From positions 1 through 64,000 of IMG/VR virus record IMGVR_UViG_3300041405_000148: 64,000 bases of DNA; one strand, given 5' to 3'. Positions 1 to 9,617 of this stretch are shown piece by piece. Origin of the DNA: a virus. The position numbers were made by a program, and so were the translations under genes. The notes under the pieces are model-generated. The model ran no database searches and was not told the origin of the DNA. It saw only the letters and a list, made by a program, of their open reading frames with translations. How positions within the stretch are numbered: the first letter of the stretch is position 1; every line of letters starts with the position of its first letter.

Positions 1-47
1 TAAATTAGCACTTCAATTAATTGGGATTGAGAAAGAGGAAATTGAAA

Positions 48-248
48 ATGAATAAACAAGTCATTGTACAGCAAAAAGGTGGAGTTGGATTCTTAGGACT
101 TCTGACAATTGCCTTCATTGTTTTAAAGCTCATGGGAGTTATTGCATGGAGTTGGTTTTGGGTGCTAAGTCCAATTCTGATCCCAGTTATTCTTGCCCTT
201 CTGGGTTTTGTAGTTTTTATCATTGCAGCAGTAATTGCATCTAAATAA
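48..248 (+). CDS. Small two-helix membrane protein (Fragile-X-F-like)
   Basis: A 66-residue protein. A short N-terminal QKGGVGFLGLL segment is followed by two hydrophobic helices (about residues 12-32 and 38-63) separated by a tryptophan-rich turn (AWSWFWVLSP). The pattern matches small phage and bacterial proteins annotated as transmembrane Fragile-X-F, whose function is unknown. I chose the ATG at 48 over an upstream TTG because GAGG lies nine bases before it. It precedes the ssDNA-binding protein by 23 bases and is probably co-transcribed with it. Confidence 0.65.
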   Translation: MNKQVIVQQKGGVGFLGLLTIAFIVLKLMGVIAWSWFWVLSPILIPVILALLGFVVFIIAAVIASK

Positions 249-271
249 ATTAAAAGAGGAGAATTAAATAT

Positions 272-1294
272 ATGACAGTTCAAACCGTAATCAACCCAAT
301 TGACAACTCTGAAGTAACTCTGATCGAAGGTGTTATCCAGCGTATTATTTACAAGCCAGTTAAAAATGGTGTAGATAAATTTGGTAATACTCACAATGCC
401 ACCCTTCAGATCGACGGTGACTACATCAACTTTATTTCTATGAAAGTTAAAGAAGGTCGTGAACCTCAACTTCAGAAAGTATCTGGTACAGCACCGAACC
501 TTCAGTGGGAAGATATTAACGAAGGTGACACTGTTAAGGTTGTAGTTAAAGTTGGTGAATACAATGGCAAACCTCAGTATACCTCTGGTACATCTAAAAT
601 TAATATTCTGAAGAAAGGTGAAGGTGTTTCAAAACCAACTCAGAAAACACCTGTACAGAAGCCTGCAAACACTGGAGGCAATAAGAAAGTCTTTGGTGAG
701 ATCACTAATATTACCAATGGGGTTGCAAGCGTAGCTGATGAGAATGGTGAAGTTAAAGTTGTACTGGGTACTCATCAGACCGAAGTTAAGGTTGGCGGGC
801 GAGTAACTGCCTTTATTGATGCTACAGGTGTTATCGTTTCTGGCTTTAAATTCTACCCAGCTAAAGTTGCTAAAGATGATTTGGGCATTAAAGTTGGCAA
901 TAGTTTCAGTGTAGCTCTTGAGGCAGGTTTCGTTACGGCTTCTAAAGACATTGTAGAAACACTCCCAGAGCTTGTAGGGAAGATTGATACTGCTCGTGAT
1001 GCTGTGGCTAAGGAAAACTCTTCAATGGATTCTTATGCCCTTGGGGCGCGTTTTGGACAGAGTGTTGTGTCAGCTGCCCGGCTTGCTAAAAAAGGTACAG
1101 GTATTGACAAAATTCTTGACGAAGCAGTTGTGATCTTCAATGCACTAAATCAGGTTGAAGCAACAGTTCGTTCAGGTAATGAAACTGCAAAACTGGAACC
1201 TTCTAAGACTGTGAGTGCAGCTCCAGAGCCACAGGCAGATGTGCCATTCAATGATGGTTCAGAAGTGGATTGGGATGATACAATCCCATTTTAA
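272..1294 (+). CDS. Single-stranded DNA-binding protein
   Basis: A 340-residue protein. The N-terminal half looks like an OB fold (residues 10-115, beta-rich). A proline/lysine linker (118-135), a second beta-rich segment (136-195) and a helical region follow. The C-terminal 20 residues are acidic and end in WDDTIPF, very like the DDDIPF tip by which bacterial SSB proteins recruit partners. It is therefore likely to coat ssDNA during phage replication and dock repair enzymes. It is much longer than E. coli SSB (about 178 residues), so it is a phage-specific architecture rather than an ordinary SSB. The start has GAGGAG upstream, and a hairpin terminator follows. Confidence 0.65.
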   Translation: MTVQTVINPIDNSEVTLIEGVIQRIIYKPVKNGVDKFGNTHNATLQIDGDYINFISMKVKEGREPQLQKVSGTAPNLQWEDINEGDTVKVVVKVGEYNGKPQYTSGTSKINILKKGEGVSKPTQKTPVQKPANTGGNKKVFGEITNITNGVASVADENGEVKVVLGTHQTEVKVGGRVTAFIDATGVIVSGFKFYPAKVAKDDLGIKVGNSFSVALEAGFVTASKDIVETLPELVGKIDTARDAVAKENSSMDSYALGARFGQSVVSAARLAKKGTGIDKILDEAVVIFNALNQVEATVRSGNETAKLEPSKTVSAAPEPQADVPFNDGSEVDWDDTIPF

Positions 1295-1315
1295 GGTTTA
1301 AATAAATAAATAAAT

Positions 1316-1337
1316 AAGGCTCCCATTTGGGAGCCTT
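1316..1337. terminator. Bidirectional hairpin terminator
   Basis: Perfect 9-bp stem AAGGCTCCC / GGGAGCCTT with a four-base loop, AT-rich on both sides. It lies between the convergent SSB gene and the leftward fibre gene and can end both transcripts. Confidence 0.85.
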
Positions 1338-1343
1338 TATTGT

Positions 1344-2510
1344 TTATACCGACATTCCGGTTGTTGCTAGTTCTGTAAAAGGATATACGACTGCTCCAGA
1401 CAATCCTACAAGTACAGGATTTGATGAAGGAGCACCACAGCCATACAACTTACCACCAAGAAGCATTATATTAGAGACTATAGGGTTTGTATTAGCTCTA
1501 ATGGTTAAGATGGTTCCATTTGGAATATAAGATGGCATCTGCGTATAGACTGCTAAATTAGAAGATGGTAGATCCCCTACCTGTACACCTCTTGCTGTAT
1601 TATTAACACCTGTATAATAAAACGTTCCATTATTATTTAAAAATGTATGACCAACAGAAGCGGTAATAGTAAGTGAGGTAGGATCTGTAACTGAAAATAT
1701 TGAGGTTTTAGTTGTCCTAAAGTTTTCTGTTGTATAAGGACTATTTACACCATCTCCTAATTGCCCTAAATATTCTACACCAAGACCATAAATATCATAA
1801 CCTGTAGATGTTTTCTTATAGTAGATGTTATCTCTAGTACCAATAGAAAAATCCTCTACACCTGTATCAATAGTTACGAGATTAGGATTGCTTGTTGTCA
1901 AACTTCCCATATTACCTAACTGGGATCTGCCTGCGCCTTTAAATGTTCCATCTGTATAAAGTATGTATACTGTATTGTCAAATCCAGATTGACCCACATC
2001 TACTTTTTTAACACCTGTTTCAGTCTTTAGTACCATATTTGGGTAAGCACCACCTGTAGCTCCTGTGAACATAGCTCCTGTCGAATTACTTCCCATTATG
2101 CCCATAGTACCATCAGTAAAACATAGTGCAAAGTTTTCAGCACCAACACCGCCATCATTTACAGTTTTAGCTGAAACAGCCGACATAAAGTTTGTGATAT
2201 CTGTTAAGGTATAAACAAAAGTTGTAATGTTACCCTTTAAAGGTGTTTGCAATCCTGTAAATAACCATGTATTATCCTTCTTATGGATAACAAGAGTAGA
2301 TGTACCCAACCAGAAGCTAGAAACAGAATCAGAGATAAGTGTCCATGTTGTCACGTTAGTATTACCATTACCTAAAACAACACCACTACCTACACCATAT
2401 AATTTACCTGTATCTGTTAAAGCAATAAGAGTACCTGCATTTCTTTGTGCTCTTACAATATTAATATTGTTTACTGTTTTCTTTTGCGCAGCTATTAACA
2501 TTTCAAGCAT
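1344..2510 (-). CDS. RCC1-repeat-like tail adhesin
   Basis: A 388-residue protein, the last gene of the leftward structural block. It has repeated strands ending in motifs such as GKLYGVGSG..LGNG, GRSQLGNMG, YGLGVEYLGQLGDG and GKLYGCG. These recall RCC1/BNR-type beta-propeller repeats, which also occur in phage tail tip proteins. Its position after the collagen-like fibre and a small assembly-type protein suggests a receptor-binding subunit. It stops one base before the next gene's terminal codon region, so translation is probably coupled. The propeller assignment is by motif only. Confidence 0.5.
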   Translation of the reverse strand: MLEMLIAAQKKTVNNINIVRAQRNAGTLIALTDTGKLYGVGSGVVLGNGNTNVTTWTLISDSVSSFWLGTSTLVIHKKDNTWLFTGLQTPLKGNITTFVYTLTDITNFMSAVSAKTVNDGGVGAENFALCFTDGTMGIMGSNSTGAMFTGATGGAYPNMVLKTETGVKKVDVGQSGFDNTVYILYTDGTFKGAGRSQLGNMGSLTTSNPNLVTIDTGVEDFSIGTRDNIYYKKTSTGYDIYGLGVEYLGQLGDGVNSPYTTENFRTTKTSIFSVTDPTSLTITASVGHTFLNNNGTFYYTGVNNTARGVQVGDLPSSNLAVYTQMPSYIPNGTILTIRANTNPIVSNIMLLGGKLYGCGAPSSNPVLVGLSGAVVYPFTELATTGMSV

Positions 2511-2511
2511 A

Positions 2512-3147
2512 TTAACTCCTAAATGTATCCGGGACTTCTGGTAGATCTTCTACTTTAGTTGCTGAGTTTACTGAAGATGTAAATGCCCAATATTGCATAT
2601 ATATTTTATATCTGTAAGATAAAGATTGTGAAATAAAATCTAATGCTTGTTGTTTAGTTAACGTAGTTTTAAATTTTTCATTAAAGTAGTAACTAAAAGT
2701 AGTATCAGAAGAAGAATTAACATAAGCTTCAAAACAAATAAGTTTTGCAATATCCTCATCAGTAAGTTTCGTTGTTAATTGTTCATCGTCTAAGGTGAAG
2801 GAATAACCTTGGTCTAAATCATTTTGAATAATAAGGGAAGTAGAGTCAATCTTTTCTTGTTTTGATTGTGCAAGAACTTGGATTAACTCTTCTTCTGTAT
2901 AATTTCTGGATGTGTAGGTTTTATACCACTTACCATCTTCACCTTTAGCAGGAGTACCTTCAGTAATAACATCACCTTCAGGGATTTCACTATCAAGAAC
3001 AGGAAAATAGCCAAAAGGTTCTAGTACTTCTTGTTGAGGTGTTTCAGGAAAACTAACATTTTTATATTCATTTCTTACATCATTAAAATATTTAGGATAA
3101 CTCATATCCCCTATTCTAATTAATCTTGTATACGGTAAAATAGTCAT
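2512..3147 (-). CDS. Tail-fibre-associated protein, possible assembly chaperone
   Basis: A 211-residue acidic protein. The N-terminal part (1-85) is polar with many prolines. The central part (85-190) is helical and contains LAQSKQEKIDSTSLIIQNDL, a pattern seen in DUF4376-like C-terminal regions of phage tail fibre proteins. It sits between two fibre genes. It is probably a fibre accessory or chaperone; I do not recognise a firm family. Confidence 0.4.
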   Translation of the reverse strand: MTILPYTRLIRIGDMSYPKYFNDVRNEYKNVSFPETPQQEVLEPFGYFPVLDSEIPEGDVITEGTPAKGEDGKWYKTYTSRNYTEEELIQVLAQSKQEKIDSTSLIIQNDLDQGYSFTLDDEQLTTKLTDEDIAKLICFEAYVNSSSDTTFSYYFNEKFKTTLTKQQALDFISQSLSYRYKIYMQYWAFTSSVNSATKVEDLPEVPDTFRS

Positions 3148-3160
3148 TTATTTCTCTCTT

Positions 3161-3184
3161 AAAAAGGAGAGGTATTTCCTCTCC
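3161..3184 (-). terminator. Terminator after collagen-like fibre gene
   Basis: On the minus strand GGAGAGG and CCTCTCC form a 7-bp stem with a five-base loop followed by TTTTT, just after the stop of the fibre gene. Confidence 0.8.
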
Positions 3185-3192
3185 ATTAAATA

Positions 3193-5538
3193 TTAATAAC
3201 CCGCAGGAGTGAATCCATTTAAATGTGCTCCGGTCCAGTAGAGTATTACTGTAGTTTCTGTAGTAGCAAACACTGGAGCAATACCTCCTGACCAATTTAC
3301 TGTATTTGTCCAAGATACAGCGCCAGAATTACCTGTAAAGGTAATTACAATAGGCATTGATCTTCCTGTTGGTAGATTAGTTATTGAAAGTGTCCTGGCA
3401 GTACTTAAATCAACAGTAAATGTTTGGTTTGAAGAAACATCAAGTGTAGCTGTTGTAGCTACTATTGATAAATCATAACGATTTAACCTTCTCCATGCAC
3501 CATTAGAGCGAACATACTGTTGGCCTGCAACGGCTGGTGCTTCATCTATTGGTGTGAAAGTTACCCATGCTCCACTATTTCTGGCATAAAAAGTACCATC
3601 ATTTGGGGCATCTGAAATACCAGCTGCAACAACAGCCCAACCACCATTTTTTCTGGCATATTGTGACCCATCATTTGGTGCTTCTCTTACTGCAAGTGAA
3701 GACCAAGCTCCATCTTGACGTACATATGGGGTTCCATCACTAGGTGCATCATAAACATTACCACCGCCAAAAGTACCAAGTTGTGACCACTGTGTGTCGC
3801 TGGTTTTTTGGTAATAGATGTTGGTGTCACGATCTATGTAAAAATCACCTTGGCGGCCTGTAACAGCATTTGGTGGTCCAGATAAGTTTATCCATAACGT
3901 ACCTTGTTCACCTTGAATACCTTGAGCACCATCCTGACCGTCAGGCCCTGCTGGACCTACAGGACCAATATTAGTCCCCATATTAACCCAAGAATTACCA
4001 TCCCAGATGTAGGTTTCTCCATTGACATAATACATATCTGCCACATTATTACCAGTTGTTGGCAGGTTTGCAACGTCAGTTAGGTAACCTTTGGCTAATA
4101 CAGAATGTCCGTCTGCACCATCTGTCCCGTCTGTCCCATTCGTACCGTCCGTACCATCTCTTCCGTTTACACCATCTGTGCCTTTGGCACCGTCTAGCCC
4201 TTGGTAAGAAACAGAGTAGCTTGTTACTGTTGTTGAATCTGTTAAAGTGTATAGTACCCTAGTCCACAGGTATTGACCTTGTGCTAAGATTGGCACTGTC
4301 GATGACCAAACTCCAGTTGGAGGTGTGGTTGGGTCAAGACTTAGTTGATATGTAACATCAGTGCTGGCTATTCCAATTCCGTCTTTTCCGTCAACACCAT
4401 CCTCTCCTGCAATCTTACCAACATTTGTAAAACTTGTTGCATCAGTTAACCAGATAAAAAGTTCATTATCTGCACCAACCAGATATGCATCACCAGCAGA
4501 AGCTGTTGTAGGTAAGTCAGATTGTGTATCTAGATGATCAAGGATCTCAATCCCTGCACCATCCTTGCCCGGCACACCTTGTATACCTTGTGGTCCATCA
4601 ATGCCATCCCGGCCATCCTTTCCGTCCAGACCGTCTTTTCCATCTACACCATCAGCACCCGGATCACCTTTAGTGCCTTGTGGGCCTTGTATTTTACCTA
4701 AGTTTACCCATGATGCCCCATTTGAAACGAATGCTTCTAGATTTATAACATAAAGCCAATTAAGATTATCTTGACCAGATTGAGGTAAACTGTTAACATC
4801 TGCCAGTGTTCCCCTGAAATCAAGAGCTACAGCATTAGCACCTTGTGGACCAGTAGAACCTTGTGGACCAGGATCTCCTTTAACACCTTTTTGAGCTATT
4901 AAGAAGTCAGTTTGTGTCCCTTGATTACCAGCCGCTAACCAAATTTGATATGTCGATTTACCTTCAGGTCCTTGCTCACCAACAACAGACCATTGTGTTG
5001 AATCCCAAACCCACATTTGCTCTTGGATAATGTAAGCATCACCAGGTTTGTTATTAGTTTTTGGTAGATTATCTGTAGAAGCAAAAGACCCTCGTATGTT
5101 TAAGCCAGAGCCAGTTGTACCCTTTAATGAGTCCAACCATTGTTGTTCTGTTTTTACTGGTGAGTCTGTAGTTGTATCTACATAAATTTCGTAAGCGGAT
5201 TTACCGCCTGGAGATTTTTCTAAAGAAAGTACCCTATTGTCAAGGTTTTTGTAATCAGAGGAAATTGCATCTAAGTAACTACCATTACCTCTGTTAATCC
5301 AAGCAATAGAGGATACACCACCTGTATCATTAGGTACAGAGTTTTTTGGAACCACCTTAGGTAGGCTACCCATCCATTGGTAATAGTTACCATCTCCACC
5401 TGATGAAGTTGACCACAGAAGGATCTCTCTTTGTTGTGTTAAAGTAAAACCAGTAGAGAAAGAACCTCTCTTTCTATAATAAGCTTCTTCTGTATCAGAA
5501 GTGTAACTATTTGGCCTTGTTAATTTAAATTCTGCCAT
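3193..5538 (-). CDS. Tail fibre with collagen-like repeats
   Basis: A 781-residue fibre. The N-terminal segment MAEFKLTRPNSYTSDTEEAY looks like a virion-attachment domain. It is followed by several Gly-X-Y stretches (GPQGSTGPQG, KDGLDGKDGRDGIDGPQG, TDGTNGTDGTDGADG). Between them are repeated 'LPTTG..DAY.V...L..WD...W..VG' modules, which look like beta-structured knobs. Near the C terminus there are four copies of an 'AP.DG..YAR..GAW' repeat. Such collagen-like shafts are common in phage fibres and trimerise. I set the start at 5538, where GAGG precedes the ATG, rather than an in-frame codon five residues upstream. Confidence 0.8.
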   Translation of the reverse strand: MAEFKLTRPNSYTSDTEEAYYRKRGSFSTGFTLTQQREILLWSTSSGGDGNYYQWMGSLPKVVPKNSVPNDTGGVSSIAWINRGNGSYLDAISSDYKNLDNRVLSLEKSPGGKSAYEIYVDTTTDSPVKTEQQWLDSLKGTTGSGLNIRGSFASTDNLPKTNNKPGDAYIIQEQMWVWDSTQWSVVGEQGPEGKSTYQIWLAAGNQGTQTDFLIAQKGVKGDPGPQGSTGPQGANAVALDFRGTLADVNSLPQSGQDNLNWLYVINLEAFVSNGASWVNLGKIQGPQGTKGDPGADGVDGKDGLDGKDGRDGIDGPQGIQGVPGKDGAGIEILDHLDTQSDLPTTASAGDAYLVGADNELFIWLTDATSFTNVGKIAGEDGVDGKDGIGIASTDVTYQLSLDPTTPPTGVWSSTVPILAQGQYLWTRVLYTLTDSTTVTSYSVSYQGLDGAKGTDGVNGRDGTDGTNGTDGTDGADGHSVLAKGYLTDVANLPTTGNNVADMYYVNGETYIWDGNSWVNMGTNIGPVGPAGPDGQDGAQGIQGEQGTLWINLSGPPNAVTGRQGDFYIDRDTNIYYQKTSDTQWSQLGTFGGGNVYDAPSDGTPYVRQDGAWSSLAVREAPNDGSQYARKNGGWAVVAAGISDAPNDGTFYARNSGAWVTFTPIDEAPAVAGQQYVRSNGAWRRLNRYDLSIVATTATLDVSSNQTFTVDLSTARTLSITNLPTGRSMPIVITFTGNSGAVSWTNTVNWSGGIAPVFATTETTVILYWTGAHLNGFTPAGY

Positions 5539-5555
5539 CTTATCCTCAATCACTT

Positions 5556-5580
5556 AAAATAAAGGCCACTCTGTGTGGCC
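5556..5580 (-). terminator. Terminator after tailspike gene
   Basis: On the minus strand a 6-bp stem GGCCAC / GTGGCC with a five-base loop is followed by TTTATTTT. It separates the tailspike gene from the collagen fibre. Confidence 0.75.
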
Positions 5581-5590
5581 TATTTAATTA

Positions 5591-8206
5591 TTAGGTAGTT
5601 GGATACCAAGTCTTATTTGAAGGATCTGATAATAAGTACCAGTTACTTCCATTTGAAAAAATTGGTTGTAGTGCAGGAACCATTTTGGTATCTCTACATA
5701 ATACTAATCCATAAACATGTGTGGCAACATTAGGTAACTCTGCAAAGTTGTAAACAGGCATTCTAATAGAACCACCTGAATCTTGTGAAGAGATATAATT
5801 AGTATTTCCATTTACAGTTACTGGTAAATAAGGAACACCACCAAGAATAGTCCTTTCACCCTTTATTGCCAACTTACCTGTATTCATATCAAAAGCAAAG
5901 CCATTAGTCCCATTGTTTACAGCCCAACGTGCTAATGCCCTTGGTGTTGTTGTAGTAACAGCCGAAGACAATGCCATAACAGGTTCAAAGAAAAAGTGCA
6001 AACCAGAGTCATAATAAGACTTATCAGACGTATCAATAAAAACAGATACTGACGGCGTGTAATCACGCATCAGAACAAAGATACGTTGCCTGCTTGCAGA
6101 TGTCTGGATATAAGCTACATCCAAAATAGGCGAAGCTCCTTCACTATACCATGTCACAGAGTTCTTAGTTGCATCACCTTTATTCTGAATAAAGATTTTA
6201 CTACGACCTCCACCAAAAGATGTTCCACCAGGAGAGATGTCCCCAGATGCATTATCATAGTGACCTGCACCAACTAAATCAAGAACTGCACTCTGCCCTG
6301 TCTCAGTAAAGCCAATATTACCAATTTCAAACCACTGAGAAGTTGCACCTGGATTTTTAAGTTTATATGGAGAAGTTGCATAACCATAACTTAAGCTTCC
6401 ATCAATTAAGATGCCTTTATTAGTTGTCCTTACTTTTCCAGATTCATATACAGAGTTTACCCAACTAGGTATACCTTTATAAACACCGTCAACCGTATCC
6501 ATTGCTTGAGTGTACCCAGAATCTGTATAGCTAATACCCTGTCCATTAGCAAAACGTTCTTGTGTTATGATTAGCTTAGTATATTGTGCAGCAGATGGTA
6601 ATGCAGAGTTCTCTTGTGTAACCAGAGAAAGTGTCCAATCACCTTGAGAGATATCAAATGCTTTGTTATTTTTATCAAACCAAACGTTGTGCATTGAAGA
6701 TTGAGTTGCACGAATAACGTCAATAGCATACTGGTCTCCAGTATGTCCTTCAAAGTTAGAGTTTTTGATCTCAATCGCTGTACTGTGATCCCAGACACCT
6801 TTTGTAGTGTTAGACCAACGAGCACGGAAGAAAGAAGCATTACCACCTGAAGAATAACATTGGTCTAATAATGTGTCAATTGTATCAAAAACATCAAGAA
6901 CCCTTCCACCAGTGGCACGAGCACGGATGTTGCTAAAACGGCAATATGCACCTGCAACCACATTGTTTACAAAATAAGGTTGAACTGTATCAATGACATA
7001 CTTTTGGTCTTGGTAAATATTGTCCTTAGCGCCCCAGAATATTACATTTGCGATTTCACAATAACGAGCCACTGTTGTAAACATTGCCTTAGTTTGTGTC
7101 TTGCTGAATGGAATTATTCTTACTGCTGGAATTCGTCCATAACTTACTTCTGGCCCACGCAACTTAAAGCTACTGATTTCTGCCGATCCAGTATCAATAA
7201 CATCAATACAAATTTTACCGGCTGGCAAGACAATACCTCTGTTATAAGTTGGGTGTTGCTTGTAAGAATAGTCATGCATTCTTTTTACCGCTGCGGTATC
7301 ATCTGTGACTCCATCCATAGTTGCACCAAAATGTGTCACATCAAGTGTCGCCAATTCCTCTTTTGCCCTAGACCAACCACCAGATGAATTTACTCTGAAA
7401 AATGTACCACCGTCATCTACGGAAACAGAATCAGAGATATAATAAAATTTACCACCACCTAAGCTGGAGCCATTATTATAACCTTTAACAACTACTTTTT
7501 GATTAGTTTTTGTTGGTAATAGAGTTCTTAGTGCAGGACAACTGCCCAACTCACCAATCATACTAGAGCCAATATTAGATGCCAAAACTGTAGCTTGGAT
7601 ATAATCCGAAGCCCCTGACTCTATTTTACCTAAATAAGCAAAGAGCAAGTTAGGTAATCCCGATACAGGGTCTACACCCAAAGGCTCTTTCAAAATGATC
7701 TGACTATTTTCAATGGTATAAGCTTGGTTAGGTATTTGAACAACACCATTAATAGTGACAATTGCTGTATCAAAAACATATGGAGGGGAGATAACAGTCT
7801 CTTCTCCTGTTGCAGTTTCATATAACCACGGATATACATCACTGGCAACCTGCTGTTGTTGTACGCTATACAACACCCAATTACTATCACCTACAGGTGT
7901 AGTCAACATTTTTACAGGGGTATTTGTGGTTGCTTTAGGTGCGTAGTAATACGCGCTAAGGACTCCATTTGAAAAGAATCTTAATTGATTAAAAACTGTT
8001 TCACTTTGGTTTGACGCCCAATCTATAGGACTTTTAAAGAAAAAGTTATCTGTATAAGCTTTTCTTACAGTCGGGATAGGACCGTTTAAAGTTGCAACTT
8101 CTTCCGTTGCATCACCGTTTATAATTCCACCTAACTGATTGCTCGAAAAAATTGCTAGGTCTACAGCCTGCTCAAAAGATGTAGCAGGATAATCTGGAAA
8201 TGCCAT
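5591..8206 (-). CDS. Tailspike, pectate-lyase-like beta-helix
   Basis: An 871-residue protein. The N-terminal 200 residues resemble a virion-binding region. At about residues 285-310 it has VTHFGATMDGVTDDTAAVKRM, the hallmark entry of the pectate lyase 3 superfamily beta-helix found in many phage tailspikes that bind or cleave surface polysaccharide. The body is Gly/Asn/Ser-rich and repetitive up to residue 700, and a beta-rich C-terminal domain follows. A depolymerase activity is likely but catalytic residues cannot be assigned from sequence alone. Confidence 0.75.
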   Translation of the reverse strand: MAFPDYPATSFEQAVDLAIFSSNQLGGIINGDATEEVATLNGPIPTVRKAYTDNFFFKSPIDWASNQSETVFNQLRFFSNGVLSAYYYAPKATTNTPVKMLTTPVGDSNWVLYSVQQQQVASDVYPWLYETATGEETVISPPYVFDTAIVTINGVVQIPNQAYTIENSQIILKEPLGVDPVSGLPNLLFAYLGKIESGASDYIQATVLASNIGSSMIGELGSCPALRTLLPTKTNQKVVVKGYNNGSSLGGGKFYYISDSVSVDDGGTFFRVNSSGGWSRAKEELATLDVTHFGATMDGVTDDTAAVKRMHDYSYKQHPTYNRGIVLPAGKICIDVIDTGSAEISSFKLRGPEVSYGRIPAVRIIPFSKTQTKAMFTTVARYCEIANVIFWGAKDNIYQDQKYVIDTVQPYFVNNVVAGAYCRFSNIRARATGGRVLDVFDTIDTLLDQCYSSGGNASFFRARWSNTTKGVWDHSTAIEIKNSNFEGHTGDQYAIDVIRATQSSMHNVWFDKNNKAFDISQGDWTLSLVTQENSALPSAAQYTKLIITQERFANGQGISYTDSGYTQAMDTVDGVYKGIPSWVNSVYESGKVRTTNKGILIDGSLSYGYATSPYKLKNPGATSQWFEIGNIGFTETGQSAVLDLVGAGHYDNASGDISPGGTSFGGGRSKIFIQNKGDATKNSVTWYSEGASPILDVAYIQTSASRQRIFVLMRDYTPSVSVFIDTSDKSYYDSGLHFFFEPVMALSSAVTTTTPRALARWAVNNGTNGFAFDMNTGKLAIKGERTILGGVPYLPVTVNGNTNYISSQDSGGSIRMPVYNFAELPNVATHVYGLVLCRDTKMVPALQPIFSNGSNWYLLSDPSNKTWYPTT

Positions 8207-8219
8207 TTACTCTCCTTGG

Positions 8220-8693
8220 TTAACGCAAAAGTGCGTAAACATAATTAGCTAAAATGAAAACCTGCCAATAAGTTCCTTTTAAGGATTTCTCATTTTTCTT
8301 ATAAAGCAGGTAACTTAAAAATACCTCGTTGCTATACTTTCCGATATCATTACAAAATAAAAATAATATCTCAGATATGAAATCGTTCCTCATTATCCAA
8401 TGATCTATTGTGAGGAGAAATAGTGGACAAATTAAAGTTGGGACATAACAAAGTACAAAAAGGTTCCTCAAAATATTATCTTTCACAAACTGCAAAGTAA
8501 AAAATAACAAGGTAATCTCTGAAAGAGTTATTATGATTAAATACTCAGAAACAAAGAATCCAATATATGAGTACAAAACACTATCAAGTATGAAGTCTAT
8601 TGTGAGGAATGCACAAAGTGTCTTAACACTCCTACAATTAATCAGGTAAATGGAGAAGAGATAAATCATTAGGTATTGTTCTAAAGCTAACAA
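8220..8693 (-). CDS. Polytopic membrane protein of unknown function
   Basis: A 157-residue, very hydrophobic protein with about four or five predicted membrane helices (roughly residues 5-20, 28-50, 52-70, 75-95 and 140-156). The start is TTG, preceded by AAGGAGG. It lies between the tailspike and a coiled-coil membrane protein. No family was recognised; O-antigen modification or superinfection exclusion are possible roles for such a location. Confidence 0.5.
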   Translation of the reverse strand: MLALEQYLMIYLFSIYLINCRSVKTLCAFLTIDFILDSVLYSYIGFFVSEYLIIITLSEITLLFFTLQFVKDNILRNLFVLCYVPTLICPLFLLTIDHWIMRNDFISEILFLFCNDIGKYSNEVFLSYLLYKKNEKSLKGTYWQVFILANYVYALLR

Positions 8694-8729
8694 CTTACCT
8701 CCTTTTACCTCACCTTAGTTTTAAAATTA

Positions 8730-9056
8730 TTAATGCTTATCTACAAGTTTAGTTAACATATCTTTAAGAGGGTCGATTTTAAGATCCATAGTTTTTTCGA
8801 GTCTTCTTTCTAAGACATCGTTACCCTTCTCCATACTCACTAATAAATCACCAAACAATTTCTGGAGCTGTTCTTGAGTTACAAAGGTAGCTTCCATTTT
8901 AATCATAGTACGATTCAGTGTATCATAATCGTCTTGGATTTTTGTTATTGCCTCATCTTGCTTTCTTAACTTATCTCTAAACATGGCATATAAAATACCA
9001 ATCACAGGGAAAACAGCTACCTTAACTACATCCCAAAGTATGGCCCATGATAGCAT
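8730..9056 (-). CDS. Single-helix membrane protein with coiled coil, possible holin accessory
   Basis: A 108-residue protein. One membrane helix (about residues 4-24) is followed by a long amphipathic, charged helix to the end. This layout occurs in DUF-type holin-associated and antiholin-like proteins. It lies downstream of the fibre assembly gene. The lysis role is a guess. Confidence 0.45.
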   Translation of the reverse strand: MLSWAILWDVVKVAVFPVIGILYAMFRDKLRKQDEAITKIQDDYDTLNRTMIKMEATFVTQEQLQKLFGDLLVSMEKGNDVLERRLEKTMDLKIDPLKDMLTKLVDKH

Positions 9057-9068
9057 AGAGCCTCCTTA

Positions 9069-9617
9069 TTATGTTGTGGGAATCTCAGGCCAGACTACGC
9101 CGGTTGGATAAGATTCCTGAATTGATACACGATTCAAAAGAACTACATATTTTTGAAGATTTTTTAATCTTTCTTTTTCTTCATCCGTAGCCATTTCTAG
9201 ATCTTTAGCAAACTGAAGTGGATTTATTAATACCATAGCATCTGAAATCTTTGATTTCACAACAGAATCAACTTGTGATTTTATTTCTTCAGAAGAATAC
9301 ACCCTTTTACTTATTGTATGATTTTCTTCATTAAACACCCAACTTGAATCTAATTTAAGGTCTTCAGTTGCATCTCCAAGTTCTATTTCAGCTACACTCT
9401 TATCAACAGGGTATAAAGAACTCACATCTTCACTATAAGAAGTTATGACATTATCTTCATCAAACACAATTTTTATGGTATTATCTTTAAAGTCTTTTTG
9501 ACAGTCATACCAATCAAGCCCACACTCAGATTTAAGGAAAGATATATTTAAGCTTTTAAGTTCTTTTTTATCATCCCCTTCTGGTACATATTTTCTAAAA
9601 TTTTTAATCAATATCAT
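9069..9617 (-). CDS. Tail fibre assembly protein (Caudo_TAP-like)
   Basis: A 182-residue protein. The C-terminal part reads as the tail fibre assembly family: YSSEEI, a helical segment, INPLQFAKDLEMATDEEKERL, then YVVLLNRV and a terminal WPEIPTT. These proteins act as chaperones for the adjacent fibre. Its ATG overlaps the stop of the upstream fibre gene by four bases, the usual fibre-chaperone coupling. I chose the ATG at 9617 over a codon seven residues upstream. Confidence 0.75.
   Translation of the reverse strand: MILIKNFRKYVPEGDDKKELKSLNISFLKSECGLDWYDCQKDFKDNTIKIVFDEDNVITSYSEDVSSLYPVDKSVAEIELGDATEDLKLDSSWVFNEENHTISKRVYSSEEIKSQVDSVVKSKISDAMVLINPLQFAKDLEMATDEEKERLKNLQKYVVLLNRVSIQESYPTGVVWPEIPTT

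Noticed and set aside
2512-3147. Endolysin between the fibre genes
   Set aside because: No lysozyme, amidase or peptidase motif is visible; no endolysin was recognised anywhere in the window.
4565-4753. Plus-strand reading frames rich in Pro/Gly-type repeats across the fibre genes
   Set aside because: They are the complement of collagen-like repeats in the fibre gene; no Shine-Dalgarno and no independent coding signal.
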